From positions 1-64,000 of the forward strand of contig NZ_JAJGMW010000009.1 of the NCBI RefSeq assembly GCF_020782115.1: DNA of 64,000 bases, in the 5' to 3' direction. Source of the DNA: Leeuwenhoekiella parthenopeia. GTDB taxonomy: Bacteria > Bacteroidota > Bacteroidia > Flavobacteriales > Flavobacteriaceae. Numbering within the stretch: the stretch's first letter is position 1; each line of letters begins with the position of its first letter. This document shows positions 34,857 to 44,244 of this stretch, in pieces. Below the pieces are notes generated by a model, which worked only from the letters and a program-made list of their open reading frames with translations, did not search any database and was not told where the DNA came from. The position numbers and the translations under genes are program-made.

Positions 34857-35963
34857 ATGGAAAATATTAAAACAATAAAATTCTCAAGGGTTGATTCGGC
34901 TAAGTTCTTCCGCACCCTAAATAAGCGCGTAAACGCCTATTTTAAAGAAAACAATGTAGAACGTACCGGTAACTGGAAACTGTACCTGAAAACCGCAGTG
35001 ATGTTTTCCCTGTTTCTGGCACCCTATTTTTTAATTCTTACGCTTAACCTTCCGGGTTGGGCGCAGCTCCTGCTCACTATCGTTATGGGCGTGGGTATGG
35101 CCGGCGTGGGTATGAATGTGATGCACGACGGGAATCACGGCTCATTTTCGAAGAAAAAATGGGTAAACAAAATGATGGGAAGCAGTATTTATATTCTTGC
35201 CGGAAATGTGTATAACTGGCAGGTACAACACAATGTGCTGCATCATACGTATACTAATATCCACGGGCACGACGAGGATTTGGAAGCCGGTCGTATTTTA
35301 CGCTTCTCGAAACACGCCCCGTGGTATAAACACCACCGTTTTCAACATTACTATTCTATCTTCCTATACGGTTTGCTCACCTTTAACTGGGCGATCACTA
35401 CCGATTTTCTTCAGATGAAACGCTATCTCAAGCGCAAATTGTCTTATGGTGAATTTCCGAATCCAAAAATTGAATGGACCAAACTGGTAATCACCAAACT
35501 AATTTATGTCGCGATCTGGATTGTGCTTCCATTACTGATTTTAGATATCGCGTGGTGGAAAGTTCTAATCGGCTTTTTTGTGATGCACTATACCGCAGGG
35601 GTTATTCTTAGCGTGGTGTTTCAATTAGCACACGTTATTGATGAGGCAGATATGCCGCTACCGGACAAGTCGGGCACCATGAAAAATACCTGGGCTATTC
35701 ACCAGTTGTTTACCACCGTTAACTTTTCGACCAAAAACCGAATCGTAAACTGGTTTACAGGCGGACTTAATCATCAGGTGGAGCATCATATTTTCCCGCA
35801 CATCAGTCATATTCACTATACCAAGATTTCTAATATTGTACGGGAAACCGCGCAGGAGTTTAACCTGCCTTACAATGAGTATAAAACCACACGTAAAGCG
35901 ATTATTGCTCATTTTAAGTATTTAAAAGAAATGGGCGCGCAACCCAATTTACAATCTGCTTAA
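34857..35963 (+). CDS. Membrane fatty acid (acyl-CoA/acyl-lipid) desaturase
   Basis: A 368-residue membrane di-iron desaturase. The three histidine boxes are HDGNHG, HNVLHH and HQVEHH. The last, with its Q-x-x-H-H pattern, is typical of front-end/linoleoyl-type desaturases. Four to five membrane helices are visible (residues about 40-80, 180-195, 210-250). No cytochrome b5 domain is fused. ATG 34857 gives the MENIKTIKFSRVDSAKFF start common in this Flavobacteriia family. It probably adjusts membrane lipid unsaturation. The exact double-bond position is unknown. Confidence 0.88.
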   Translation: MENIKTIKFSRVDSAKFFRTLNKRVNAYFKENNVERTGNWKLYLKTAVMFSLFLAPYFLILTLNLPGWAQLLLTIVMGVGMAGVGMNVMHDGNHGSFSKKKWVNKMMGSSIYILAGNVYNWQVQHNVLHHTYTNIHGHDEDLEAGRILRFSKHAPWYKHHRFQHYYSIFLYGLLTFNWAITTDFLQMKRYLKRKLSYGEFPNPKIEWTKLVITKLIYVAIWIVLPLLILDIAWWKVLIGFFVMHYTAGVILSVVFQLAHVIDEADMPLPDKSGTMKNTWAIHQLFTTVNFSTKNRIVNWFTGGLNHQVEHHIFPHISHIHYTKISNIVRETAQEFNLPYNEYKTTRKAIIAHFKYLKEMGAQPNLQSA

Positions 35964-35975
35964 TTTAATTTCTTA

Positions 35976-37172
35976 ATGGAAACACTTACCAATCAACTAT
36001 CTGACCGAATCAATAATTTGGCCGCATCTGCTACGCTTGCAATGGCCGCAAAAGCACGTGAACTGCGTGCGGAAGGAAAAGACATCATAGGCCTTAGCCT
36101 GGGTGAACCTGACTTCAACACCCCTGATTTTATTAAGGATGCCGCTATACAGGCTATCAACGACAACTACAACGCCTACTCACCGGTAGACGGTTATGTA
36201 GAGCTTAAAGATGCAATCATTACCAAATTTAAAAGAGATAACAATCTTACGTATGATCGCAGTCAGATTGTAGTTTCAACCGGGGCTAAGCAGTCTTTAT
36301 ACAATATCGCACAGGTATGTATCAATCCGGGTGACGAAGTGATTTTGCCCTGCCCGTATTGGGTAAGTTATGCCGATATTGTTCAGCTTGCGGAAGGTGT
36401 ACCTGTTGAAGTACAAACTTCTTTGGAAACGAACTTTAAGATGACTCCTGAGCAGCTTGAGGCAGCGATTACCCCAAAGACCAAAATGCTTTGGTACAGT
36501 TCGCCCTGTAACCCTAGTGGCTCTATTTACAGCGAGAAGGAGCTTCGTGCTCTTGCAGATGTATTGCAAAAATACCCACACATCGTGGTGGTAAGCGATG
36601 AGATTTACGAGCACATCAACTATGTAGGTGGTCACGCCAGCATGGCTCAGTTTGAAGATATGTACGATCGCACCGTAACGGTAAACGGGGTTGCAAAAGC
36701 ATTTGCAATGACCGGATGGCGTATAGGGTACATCGGAGCCCCATCTTATATTGCCCGCGCCTGTAATAAAATTCAGGGCCAGGTTACCAGTGGTGCTAAC
36801 TGTATCGCACAGCGTGCTGTAATTACAGCCCTTGAAGCGCCTGTGAGTAAAATTCAATATATGGTTGATGAATTTAAAGAGCGCAGAAAGCTTATTTTAG
36901 ATCTACTCAGCGATATTGAAGGTTTTGAATGTGTAGAGCCCGAAGGTGCTTTCTATGTATTTCCAAACATCACACACTTTATAGGTAAAACCCTAAACGG
37001 AAAGACGATTAACAATGCTTCAGATTTTGCCATTTATTTACTGGAAGAAGCAAATGTTGCTACTGTAACCGGCGAAGCTTTTGGAAATCCTAACTGTATT
37101 CGCATTTCGTATGCAGCAAGTCAGGATCAAATCAAAGAAGCTTTGGCCCGCATTAAGAAAGCGGTTTCCTAA
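35976..37172 (+). CDS. Pyridoxal phosphate-dependent aminotransferase (AspC-like)
   Basis: A 398-residue class I aminotransferase. Recognised features are LSLGEPDFNTPDFI, the PLP-binding region VSTGAKQSLYNIAQV, YSSPCNPSGSIYS, VSDEIYEHINY, and the Schiff-base lysine in GVAKAFAMTGWRIGYIGAP. It is most similar to the bacterial aspartate aminotransferase type Ib group. Substrate could also include other amino or keto acids. It starts 12 bases after the desaturase stop, so co-transcription is likely although the functions are unrelated. A bidirectional terminator follows. Confidence 0.9.
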   Translation: METLTNQLSDRINNLAASATLAMAAKARELRAEGKDIIGLSLGEPDFNTPDFIKDAAIQAINDNYNAYSPVDGYVELKDAIITKFKRDNNLTYDRSQIVVSTGAKQSLYNIAQVCINPGDEVILPCPYWVSYADIVQLAEGVPVEVQTSLETNFKMTPEQLEAAITPKTKMLWYSSPCNPSGSIYSEKELRALADVLQKYPHIVVVSDEIYEHINYVGGHASMAQFEDMYDRTVTVNGVAKAFAMTGWRIGYIGAPSYIARACNKIQGQVTSGANCIAQRAVITALEAPVSKIQYMVDEFKERRKLILDLLSDIEGFECVEPEGAFYVFPNITHFIGKTLNGKTINNASDFAIYLLEEANVATVTGEAFGNPNCIRISYAASQDQIKEALARIKKAVS

Positions 37173-37193
37173 TTCACAGTTTTATAAAAACAG

Positions 37194-37224
37194 AAAAAGC
37201 GACCTCAACGGGTCGCTTTTTTTT
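37194..37224. terminator. Bidirectional terminator after the aminotransferase
   Basis: AAAAAGCGACC (37194-37204) pairs with GGTCGCTTTTT (37211-37221), loop TCAACG, then more T. It sits between convergent genes. The stem is nearly the same as that at 34055-34083, sharing the AAAAAGCGAC arm. Confidence 0.9.
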
Positions 37225-37250
37225 ATTGGCTTAATTCAAATAGGATTCGC

Positions 37251-37811
37251 TTACATTTTAGGCAGTAAAACGGTATCAATCACATGGATTACGCCGTTAG
37301 ACTGGTTTACATCAGCAATAGTTACTGTAGCAACGTTACCTGCCTGATCTTTGATTTTCACCATATCACCATCAAGCATTCCGTAAAGGGTTTGACCGTT
37401 AACGGTTGTCCATTCTGCCACTCCATTACCTGCCTTGATATCTGCAATAATTGCTGCAGCGCTGTTTTTCCCTGCAATAACGTGGTAGGTTAAAACACCC
37501 TGTAAGGCCTTCTTATTCTCAGGCTTCAGTAAGCTGGCAACGGTTCCATCAGGTAGTTTTTCAAAAGCAGCGTTTGTAGGTGCCAAAACGGTAAATGGCC
37601 CTTCGCTCTGTAGTGTTTCAACTAAATCTGCAGCCTGTACTGCGGCTACCAGAGTCGTATGATCTTTAGAGTTTACTGCATTCTCTACAATATTTTTTGT
37701 AGGATACATTTCTGCCCCACCAACCATTTTAGTTTCCTGAGCAAAACCTGTTGAAGATACAGCGATTGAGCAAGTCATTGCTAAAGCTGCGAATACATTT
37801 TTAATTTTCAT
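37251..37811 (-). CDS. Secreted fasciclin-domain protein
   Basis: A 186-residue protein with a signal peptide (residues 1-24, ending TGFAQ) and one fasciclin (FAS1) domain. The conserved pieces are FTVLAPTNAAFEKLPDGTV, LTYHVIAGK, TVNGQTL and the final NGVIHVIDTVLLP. Single-domain FAS1 proteins in bacteria are periplasmic or surface proteins linked to adhesion, with no enzymatic role known. The gene is alone and has its own leader of about 90 bases. Confidence 0.92.
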   Translation of the reverse strand: MKIKNVFAALAMTCSIAVSSTGFAQETKMVGGAEMYPTKNIVENAVNSKDHTTLVAAVQAADLVETLQSEGPFTVLAPTNAAFEKLPDGTVASLLKPENKKALQGVLTYHVIAGKNSAAAIIADIKAGNGVAEWTTVNGQTLYGMLDGDMVKIKDQAGNVATVTIADVNQSNGVIHVIDTVLLPKM

Positions 37812-37901
37812 AGTGTAAGTTTTTTTTAGTTACACCTACACATACGTTTGTTGAGAAGCTATCGGTTTTGGGATATCGGGCTTTAGCAAAATATTAACAA
37901 A

Positions 37902-38879
37902 TTAGACCGTCTCCGTCCGCTTTGTCATCAGGTCTTTAATAATCATATCGGCGTGTACCCGTGTATTTTCAATAAAGAGTTTGCTGGTACGCATTCCGCT
38001 GTTGATCACTCCGGCTACATATACATTAGGCAAAGGCGTTTCAAGCGTTTCGGGATCGTGAATGGGTTTTTTAGCATCTTCCTCGTCAATAGGCAGTCCC
38101 AGGTTTTCGAAAAGCGAATAATCTGGCGTATAGCCTATCATCGCGAGGACAAAATCATTTTCAATCTCGATCTCTCCATCGGGCGTGTTTAAAACAACCG
38201 AATAAGGCTTGATCTCTGTAACGGTTGTATTGAAATAAGCCTTGATTGAACCTTCCTTGATTCGGTTTTCGATATTAGGCTTAATCCAGTATTTCGTCTT
38301 TTTGTAAATCTCATCACCCCGAATGGCCATAGTGACCTCGGCTCCTTTATAATAGGTCTCAAGCGCCACATCACAGGCCGAATTTGCCGCACCAATCACC
38401 AGTATTTTCTGGTTGACATACGGATGCGGACTGTCGTAAAAGTGCTTCACTTTGGGCAACTCCTCTCCCGGAATGTTGAGTTTACGAGCCGTATCGTAAA
38501 AACCGGTCGATACAATGACCGCTTCGGTTTTAAAATCTTCTTTAGGAGTTTTGATACGATAAGAGTCGCCATCCTTCTCCATTTTTTCTACCGGACTGTA
38601 CAGGCGCACATTTAGCTTCCAGCTATCATAAACCCTGCGGTAATACTCCAGAGCTTCCTTTCTGGTGGGCTTATCGTTATGCGCTACGAAGGGAACATCG
38701 CCTATTTCCAATAAGTTGGAAGTAGAGAAAAAGGTCATTTGCTCCGGAAAATTATAAAGGGAATTTACCAGCACTCCTTTTTCTAAAACCAAATATTCGA
38801 GATTTGCTTTTTTAGCTGCAATGGCACAGGCCAGACCTATTGGGCCGGCTCCTATAATGATGAGATCGTATTTTTTCAA
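37902..38879 (-). CDS. ypdA: YpdA-like flavin-dependent disulfide reductase
   Basis: A 325-residue FAD/NADPH oxidoreductase. The FAD site is IIIGAGPIGLACAIAAKKA, the NADPH site is LVIGAANSACDVALETYYKG, and the C-terminal FAD site is YVAGVINSGMRTSKLFIEN. It lacks the CxxC of thioredoxin reductases, as YpdA (Bdr, bacillithiol disulfide reductase) does. It should therefore reduce bacillithiol disulfide, although no bacillithiol biosynthesis gene is in this window. It stands alone on the minus strand. Confidence 0.87.
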   Translation of the reverse strand: MKKYDLIIIGAGPIGLACAIAAKKANLEYLVLEKGVLVNSLYNFPEQMTFFSTSNLLEIGDVPFVAHNDKPTRKEALEYYRRVYDSWKLNVRLYSPVEKMEKDGDSYRIKTPKEDFKTEAVIVSTGFYDTARKLNIPGEELPKVKHFYDSPHPYVNQKILVIGAANSACDVALETYYKGAEVTMAIRGDEIYKKTKYWIKPNIENRIKEGSIKAYFNTTVTEIKPYSVVLNTPDGEIEIENDFVLAMIGYTPDYSLFENLGLPIDEEDAKKPIHDPETLETPLPNVYVAGVINSGMRTSKLFIENTRVHADMIIKDLMTKRTETV

Positions 38880-38959
38880 AACGCTTCTTTTTAGCTTTAA
38901 ATTAAATCTACGGGTCTTTGAATCCGATTTAATTTCTTTTTCTGTAAAGTTAACCGATA

Positions 38960-40468
38960 CTAGCGATTACGCCAAAAGAACGGCGTTAACAGTATCAAAA
39001 CAGTGAAGAGTTCAAGACGGCCAATAAGCATTAAAAAGGCACACCACCACTTCCCTACCGCCGGAAGCGCATCAAAATTGTTCACGGGACTTAAGATCCC
39101 GAATGCAGGTCCCACGTTACCTAAAGACGAGGCGGAACCTCCTAAAGCTGTTGGGAAATCAAGCCCCATAGAAGCCAGACCACAGGCTCCTATTATCCAC
39201 GCTAAAAGATAGAGAATAAAAAAGCCCAGAATGTTGAAGACGATTTCTTTAGGCACCGCCTTACCATTGTGACGTACCGGTAAAATGGCATTGGGGTGAA
39301 GCGTGCGTTTAAACTCCAGTAAACCGTTACGAATGATCATTAAATGGCGTACCACTTTTATTCCACCCGAAGTAGAACCCGCCGAGCCTCCTAAAAACAT
39401 CAATCCAAAGAAAATTATGGTGGCAAATGGCGCCCACATCGTAAAATCGGCAGTTACAAAACCTGTTGTGGTAATTACCGAAATCACCTGGAACAGGCCG
39501 TGCCTCAAAGCGCTCTCATACCTTCCCAAAACCATAGGATGATCTATAGAGGAGACCGAAACATCGGCCCGAAAAATAATGATCGCGACTATAAGAACCG
39601 TGAATCCTAGAATAAACGAAAAGTAAAGTTTGAACTCTTCATCTTTCCAAACGCTGCGCAGCTTTCCTTTAAAGGCAAAATAACTCAACACGAAGTTTGT
39701 ACCTGCCAAAAACATAAAGACAATAATAATCCATTGTATCAGCGGGTTATCATTCCAATAGGCAACGCTCGCATTTTTGGTACTAAAACCACCTGTTGAC
39801 AGCGTACTCATCGCGTGGTTTATGGCATCTAGAAACGACATCCCGGCCAGTTTAAGCAGTATGGTCTCAGCCACGGTATAGCCAAAATAAATAAGCCAAA
39901 GGCGCTTTGCCGTATCGGTGATACGCGGGTGTAATTTATCGGCGTTAGGACCCGGTGCTTCGGCAGCAAAGAGCTGCATCCCGCCTATACCCAGTAAAGG
40001 TAAAATAGCTATTGCCAGAACAATAATACCCATCCCGCCAATCCAGTGGGTGGTGCTGCGCCAAAACAGAATTCCGTTTGGGATGGCTTCAATATCATTT
40101 AAGATGGAAGCCCCCGTGGTGGTATATCCGCTTATAGTTTCAAAAAACGCATTAGTGATAGACGGAATAGCACCGGTAAACAAGTAGGGAAGACAGCCAC
40201 TCAGGGACATAAAAATCCAGCCAAATGTTACGACTATATAGCCCTCCCGCTTCTGAATCTCTTTTTTGTGGTCCCGGGTAAAAAACATAAACACCAGACC
40301 TACAAAAATGGTTATAAGTCCGGCAGAAATAATGCCCAGAGCTACCGAAACATCATCGTAGAAATAGCCTACAATCGCCGATATGAGCATAAAGCCGCCA
40401 TTAAAAAGCAGCAACAGGCCCATCAGGTGAAAAATTATACGGTAATTGAGTCTGACTCTGTTTGGCAT
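38960..40468 (-). CDS. trkH: Trk-type potassium uptake protein TrkH
   Basis: A 502-residue membrane protein of the TrkH/Ktr superfamily, with ten or more helices and the repeated pore loops: TTGASILNDIEAIP, STGGFSTKNASV, TTTGFVTADF and SSLGNVGPAFG. It imports potassium together with TrkA. The ATG at 40468 shares a base with the trkA stop (TAATG), so the two are translationally coupled and the longer upstream starts are unlikely. Confidence 0.95.
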   Translation of the reverse strand: MPNRVRLNYRIIFHLMGLLLLFNGGFMLISAIVGYFYDDVSVALGIISAGLITIFVGLVFMFFTRDHKKEIQKREGYIVVTFGWIFMSLSGCLPYLFTGAIPSITNAFFETISGYTTTGASILNDIEAIPNGILFWRSTTHWIGGMGIIVLAIAILPLLGIGGMQLFAAEAPGPNADKLHPRITDTAKRLWLIYFGYTVAETILLKLAGMSFLDAINHAMSTLSTGGFSTKNASVAYWNDNPLIQWIIIVFMFLAGTNFVLSYFAFKGKLRSVWKDEEFKLYFSFILGFTVLIVAIIIFRADVSVSSIDHPMVLGRYESALRHGLFQVISVITTTGFVTADFTMWAPFATIIFFGLMFLGGSAGSTSGGIKVVRHLMIIRNGLLEFKRTLHPNAILPVRHNGKAVPKEIVFNILGFFILYLLAWIIGACGLASMGLDFPTALGGSASSLGNVGPAFGILSPVNNFDALPAVGKWWCAFLMLIGRLELFTVLILLTPFFWRNR

Positions 40469-41817
40469 TAGATAAACATACGTTCGACTTTGTTGATAGA
40501 GCGCAGCAGGCAGCATACCACAATGCGGTCACCTACCTGTATTTTATTTTCGCCCAAAGCAATAATTCCCACTCCGTCACGTACGATTCCTCCAATGGTA
40601 GCAGATCTAGGGAAGTCGAGGTCTTTGATGCGTTTGCCTATCACCTTAGAATTGGGCTTGGCAATAAACTCGAGCAACTCGGCATTCATATTATTGAGTT
40701 TGGTCATCGCGACGACATCACCTTTTCTGATGTATCTGAAAATATTATTGGCCGCGAGTAATTTTTTATTGATCAGGGTATCAATACCGATGCTGTGTGA
40801 AAGCTGAAAATAATCCATATTCTCAACCAGGGCAATGGTTTTTTTAACCCCTTTTGATTTGGCCACCAGACAAGACATAATATTGGTCTCGCTGTTACCG
40901 GTTACTGCGATAAAGGCATCCATATCGTAGATATTCTCTTCTTCGAGCAACTCTACATTTCTTCCGTCACCGTTAATGACGAGGGCCTTGGGTAATTTTT
41001 CGGCAATATCAAAAGCCTTATCATTATCCTTCTCGACCAGTTTAACGTTAAAACTGTCTGAACACAGATCGCGGGCGGTCTTGAATCCTATTTTACTTCC
41101 GCCTAAAATCATCACATTTTTAATATCCTCGTGTACCTGCCCGGTAAGTTTGTAAATTTCTTCAACCCCTCCTTTTACCGTCATAAAATACACCTGATCA
41201 CCTTCTTTAAAAATGGTGTCTCCCCGTGGAATCAGGGTGTACTGTGTACCTTCACGCTGAATGGCGATAGGCATAAAATGCAGTTCGGGAAAAATACGGG
41301 CCGCTTCCTTAACGCTTTTACCTACAAATGAGGCAGTACGACTCAGGGAAGTCCCAACCATTGTTAAAGCTCCTTCTTCAAACTCATAACTGTCGTTAAA
41401 GGCAGACTGACTCAGCAGCAATTCAATTTCTGCCGCAGCAAGACTTTCGGGCGAGATGAGTTCATCAATACCAAATTTCTTAAATCCGGCAACTTCCTGA
41501 TTCTCTATAAACTCGGTATTTGAGATACGCGCAATGGTGCGCTTGGCCCCCATTTGTTTTGCCAAAACACAAACGGTAATGTTTGTGGTTTCACTGGCAG
41601 TGACCGCAATAATGAGATCGGTATTTTCAATTCGGGCATCCTTCAAGGTCTGAATAGACGTAGAATCGCCACGTATGGTCCTGATATCAAGATGCGTATC
41701 TGCATAGGCAATACTTTCTTTATCTACATCGATCAATGTGATATCCTGAGATTCAAAAGAAAGAAGTTTAGCCAAATGAAATCCTACTTCACCGGCTCCG
41801 GCAATAACAATCTTCAT
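40468..41817 (-). CDS. trkA: Trk potassium uptake regulator TrkA
   Basis: A 449-residue cytoplasmic protein with duplicated RCK units: Rossmann NAD site IVIAGAGEVGFHLAKLL at the N-terminus and VMILGGSKIGFKTARDL at about residue 233, each followed by a TrkA-C domain. The last such domain ends VGDRIVVCCLLRSI. It gates TrkH in response to nucleotides. It is the first gene of the trkA-trkH pair. Confidence 0.95.
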   Translation of the reverse strand: MKIVIAGAGEVGFHLAKLLSFESQDITLIDVDKESIAYADTHLDIRTIRGDSTSIQTLKDARIENTDLIIAVTASETTNITVCVLAKQMGAKRTIARISNTEFIENQEVAGFKKFGIDELISPESLAAAEIELLLSQSAFNDSYEFEEGALTMVGTSLSRTASFVGKSVKEAARIFPELHFMPIAIQREGTQYTLIPRGDTIFKEGDQVYFMTVKGGVEEIYKLTGQVHEDIKNVMILGGSKIGFKTARDLCSDSFNVKLVEKDNDKAFDIAEKLPKALVINGDGRNVELLEEENIYDMDAFIAVTGNSETNIMSCLVAKSKGVKKTIALVENMDYFQLSHSIGIDTLINKKLLAANNIFRYIRKGDVVAMTKLNNMNAELLEFIAKPNSKVIGKRIKDLDFPRSATIGGIVRDGVGIIALGENKIQVGDRIVVCCLLRSINKVERMFI

Positions 41818-42038
41818 AGTACTGTTTAAAATCTAAAAAAATACCGAGCCATAAGTAATGATTAAGACTCATGAAAACGGATTTTAATTGAGACTAGCCT
41901 CTTATTTTTCAACCCGCTAGCAGGTAAGTTGAGGCAAAGATACATTTTTCATAAGTATCCCTAGAAAATTTAAGAAGTCTGCAAAAATTCTAAACGCTTT
42001 AAATCGAAATGTCAACGGGAGCATCTGGTGACAAATAC

Positions 42039-42046
42039 TATATTTG
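42039..42046 (+). promoter_or_regulatory. -7 box of the ubiE-porT promoter
   Basis: TATATTTG matches TAnnTTTG exactly. It lies 14 bases before the ATG at 42061 and inside a longer reading frame that would start at GTG 42028. That longer start is therefore rejected. Confidence 0.5.
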
Positions 42047-42060
42047 CTAAAAAATTAGCG

Positions 42061-42789
42061 ATGAGCGGCAATATAAATCCTTACAAAAATTCTGACCAGA
42101 CCAAGCGCCAACAGGTTGAGAAGATGTTTGACACCATTTCGGGCGAGTATGATGGGCTGAATCGGGTTATTTCTTTTGGCATTGATGTTAAATGGCGCAA
42201 GAAAGTAGTTAAACTCGTGGGTGATACAAAACCCCAGCGTGTTCTGGATGTAGCCACAGGCACCGGAGATCTGGCCATAAATCTGGTCAAAACCGGAGCA
42301 AAAGAAATCATTGGTCTTGATATTTCTGCCGGGATGCTTAATGTGGGCAAAGCCAAAATCAAACAAAAAGGCCTCGATGCACAGATCGAAATGGTGCAGG
42401 GCGATTCTGAAAACCTTCCGTTTGAAGACCATCATTTTGATGCGATCACGGTCGCATTTGGTATTCGGAATTTTGAAACCCTCGAAAAAGGTCTTGCCGA
42501 AATTTTACGCGTGCTCAAACCCGGAGGGATTTTTGTCATTCTGGAAACTTCGGTGCCTACAAAAACGCCTTTTAAGCAAGGCTATAACCTGTATTCCCGA
42601 AGAATTCTACCCTTAATTGGCCGTGTCTTTTCTAAAGATCGTGATGCATACGCCTATTTGAGCGAGAGTGCATCGGTTTTCCCTTACGGAGAGCGACTTA
42701 ACAATATTTTGCGCAAAATTGGGTTTACTAATGTTGAAGATCACCCGCAAACCTTTGGGGTGGCTACCATTTACACAGCATCAAAATAA
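42061..42789 (+). CDS. ubiE: Demethylmenaquinone (ubiquinone/menaquinone) methyltransferase
   Basis: A 242-residue SAM-dependent methylase for the last step of menaquinone synthesis; in Bacteroidota the quinone is menaquinone, so MenG is an equally good name. Features are MFDTISGEYDGLNRVISFG, WRKKVVKLV, the SAM loop VLDVATGTGDLAI, GLDISAGML and AFGIRNFETLEKGL. The enzyme provides the quinone that NQR reduces. porT begins 4 bases later, a neighbourhood known from other Bacteroidota. Confidence 0.95.
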   Translation: MSGNINPYKNSDQTKRQQVEKMFDTISGEYDGLNRVISFGIDVKWRKKVVKLVGDTKPQRVLDVATGTGDLAINLVKTGAKEIIGLDISAGMLNVGKAKIKQKGLDAQIEMVQGDSENLPFEDHHFDAITVAFGIRNFETLEKGLAEILRVLKPGGIFVILETSVPTKTPFKQGYNLYSRRILPLIGRVFSKDRDAYAYLSESASVFPYGERLNNILRKIGFTNVEDHPQTFGVATIYTASK

Positions 42790-42793
42790 ATTT

Positions 42794-43495
42794 ATGCGCA
42801 GGTTAGTACTTTCGGTTTTATTTACAATTACGCTTTTTCCCGCGCTTCAGGCGCAGTTTCTTACACGTGAGCGGGTGCTCAACGATGAGAATTTTGACAA
42901 AAAACCGTGGAGCTGGGGTTATTATTTCGGGATTAACCGCTACGACTTTAACTTTGACTATAAGGAACAGCGGCCCGATGTTTTTGTGGAGCAAAGCTAT
43001 GGCTTCAATGTGGGTTTGCTGGGCAATAAGCGCATCAATGATTATCTGGACTTACGACTAGAACCCGGACTCGTCTATAACGCCCGAAATCTGATTTTTA
43101 CAGATATTCCGGGAGAAGACAATGACCGCTTGCGGGAACTCAATTCCACCTACATTCACATCCCCTTACTTTTAAAGTTTTCGACCAAAAGGCTAAATAA
43201 TTTCAAGCCCTTTGTAGTGGGAGGATTCAGCTACTCTTACAACCTTTCGAGCAACGAAAAAAACCCGGATGATAACAGCGCGGGGCAATTTCGTATGACT
43301 AACAATACATTTTACTATGAAGTAGGCTTTGGTATCGATTTATACCTGCCCTATTTTAAATTTTCACCCAGTATCCGCGGGGTTTTTGCACTCAGCGACG
43401 AGCTGGTACGCGACGAAGATCCTAACAGCCTGTACACTTCAAACATTGAAGTCATGCAATCGCGGGGCATCTTTTTAAACTTTACCTTTCAATAA
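42794..43495 (+). CDS. porT: Type IX secretion outer-membrane-associated protein PorT/SprT
   Basis: A 233-residue protein with signal peptide (residues 1-20, ending ALQAQ) and an eight-stranded outer-membrane barrel pattern, including WGYYFGINRYDFNFDYK, FNVGLLGNKRINDYLDLRLEPG and FYYEVGFGIDLYLPYFKFSPSI. Its position directly after ubiE is characteristic of porT. PorT is required for T9SS assembly in Porphyromonas. ATG 42794 is chosen because it gives the signal peptide and lies directly after the ubiE stop. The stop overlaps the next start (TAATG). Confidence 0.88.
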   Translation: MRRLVLSVLFTITLFPALQAQFLTRERVLNDENFDKKPWSWGYYFGINRYDFNFDYKEQRPDVFVEQSYGFNVGLLGNKRINDYLDLRLEPGLVYNARNLIFTDIPGEDNDRLRELNSTYIHIPLLLKFSTKRLNNFKPFVVGGFSYSYNLSSNEKNPDDNSAGQFRMTNNTFYYEVGFGIDLYLPYFKFSPSIRGVFALSDELVRDEDPNSLYTSNIEVMQSRGIFLNFTFQ

Positions 43496-44244
43496 TGTGG
43501 CAGACCGATTTATATAGAGAAAAACACGGCTTTGTTTTTAATTACGGCAAAGACCTCCTGAGCACGCTCAATCCACAGGCTGGAGAGCGCATTCTCGATT
43601 TGGGTTGTGGTACGGGCGAACTCACCGCGGCAATTGCAGAAAGTGGCGCCGAACTGGTGGGGCTTGATGCTTCAGAAAAAATGATTGAGGCGGCAAAGGC
43701 CAAATTCCCCAACATAAAATTTATTAAAGCCAAAGGCGAAAGTTTTATCGACTCACAGCCTTACGACGCGATTTTCAGCAATGCAACCCTGCACTGGATT
43801 TTGAATCCTGAAGCTGTAATCTCGTGTATGTACAGCAACCTCAAGCCAGACGGAAGACTGCTGCTGGAAATGGGCGGCAACGGCAACATCAGCAGCATTA
43901 TCACAGCGCTGAGTACAACGCTTAAAGAACACGGTTATACCAAACAATCCCGAATCACCAACTGGTATTTCCCCAAGCTGGGTACATACTGTCATTTTTT
44001 GGAGCAGCGCGGCTTTAAAGTCACCTTTGCACACCTTTACGACAGACCCACAAAACTTCAGGATCCCGAAAACGGAATTGTAGACTGGCTTGATATGTTT
44101 GGCGGAAAGTATTTTAACGACATCCCACAGGAAGAAGCATTAAAAATAAAGCAACAGGTTCAGGAACAGCTGCGTCCTGTGCTTTTTAAAGAAGGCCATT
44201 TTTATGCAGATTACAAGCGTCTGCGTATTTGTGCGATTAAGTAG
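43495..44244 (+). CDS. Class I SAM-dependent methyltransferase (trans-aconitate type)
   Basis: A 249-residue protein with the SAM-binding motif ILDLGCGTGELTAAI, acidic GLDASEKMIEAA, and FSNATLHWILNPEAVI. It resembles trans-aconitate methyltransferases and related small-molecule methylases. The acceptor is unknown. It overlaps the porT stop by one base (TAATG), suggesting translational coupling. Its 3' end overlaps the convergent SpoU gene by 8 bases. Confidence 0.85.
   Translation: MWQTDLYREKHGFVFNYGKDLLSTLNPQAGERILDLGCGTGELTAAIAESGAELVGLDASEKMIEAAKAKFPNIKFIKAKGESFIDSQPYDAIFSNATLHWILNPEAVISCMYSNLKPDGRLLLEMGGNGNISSIITALSTTLKEHGYTKQSRITNWYFPKLGTYCHFLEQRGFKVTFAHLYDRPTKLQDPENGIVDWLDMFGGKYFNDIPQEEALKIKQQVQEQLRPVLFKEGHFYADYKRLRICAIK

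Noticed and set aside
41818-42038. Possible RNA gene between trkA and ubiE
   Set aside because: No cloverleaf, no stable stem and no terminator; treated as an ordinary divergent spacer.
42028-42060. Longer ubiE starting at GTG 42028
   Set aside because: The exact -7 box TATATTTG lies within this stretch, so it would not be on the transcript.
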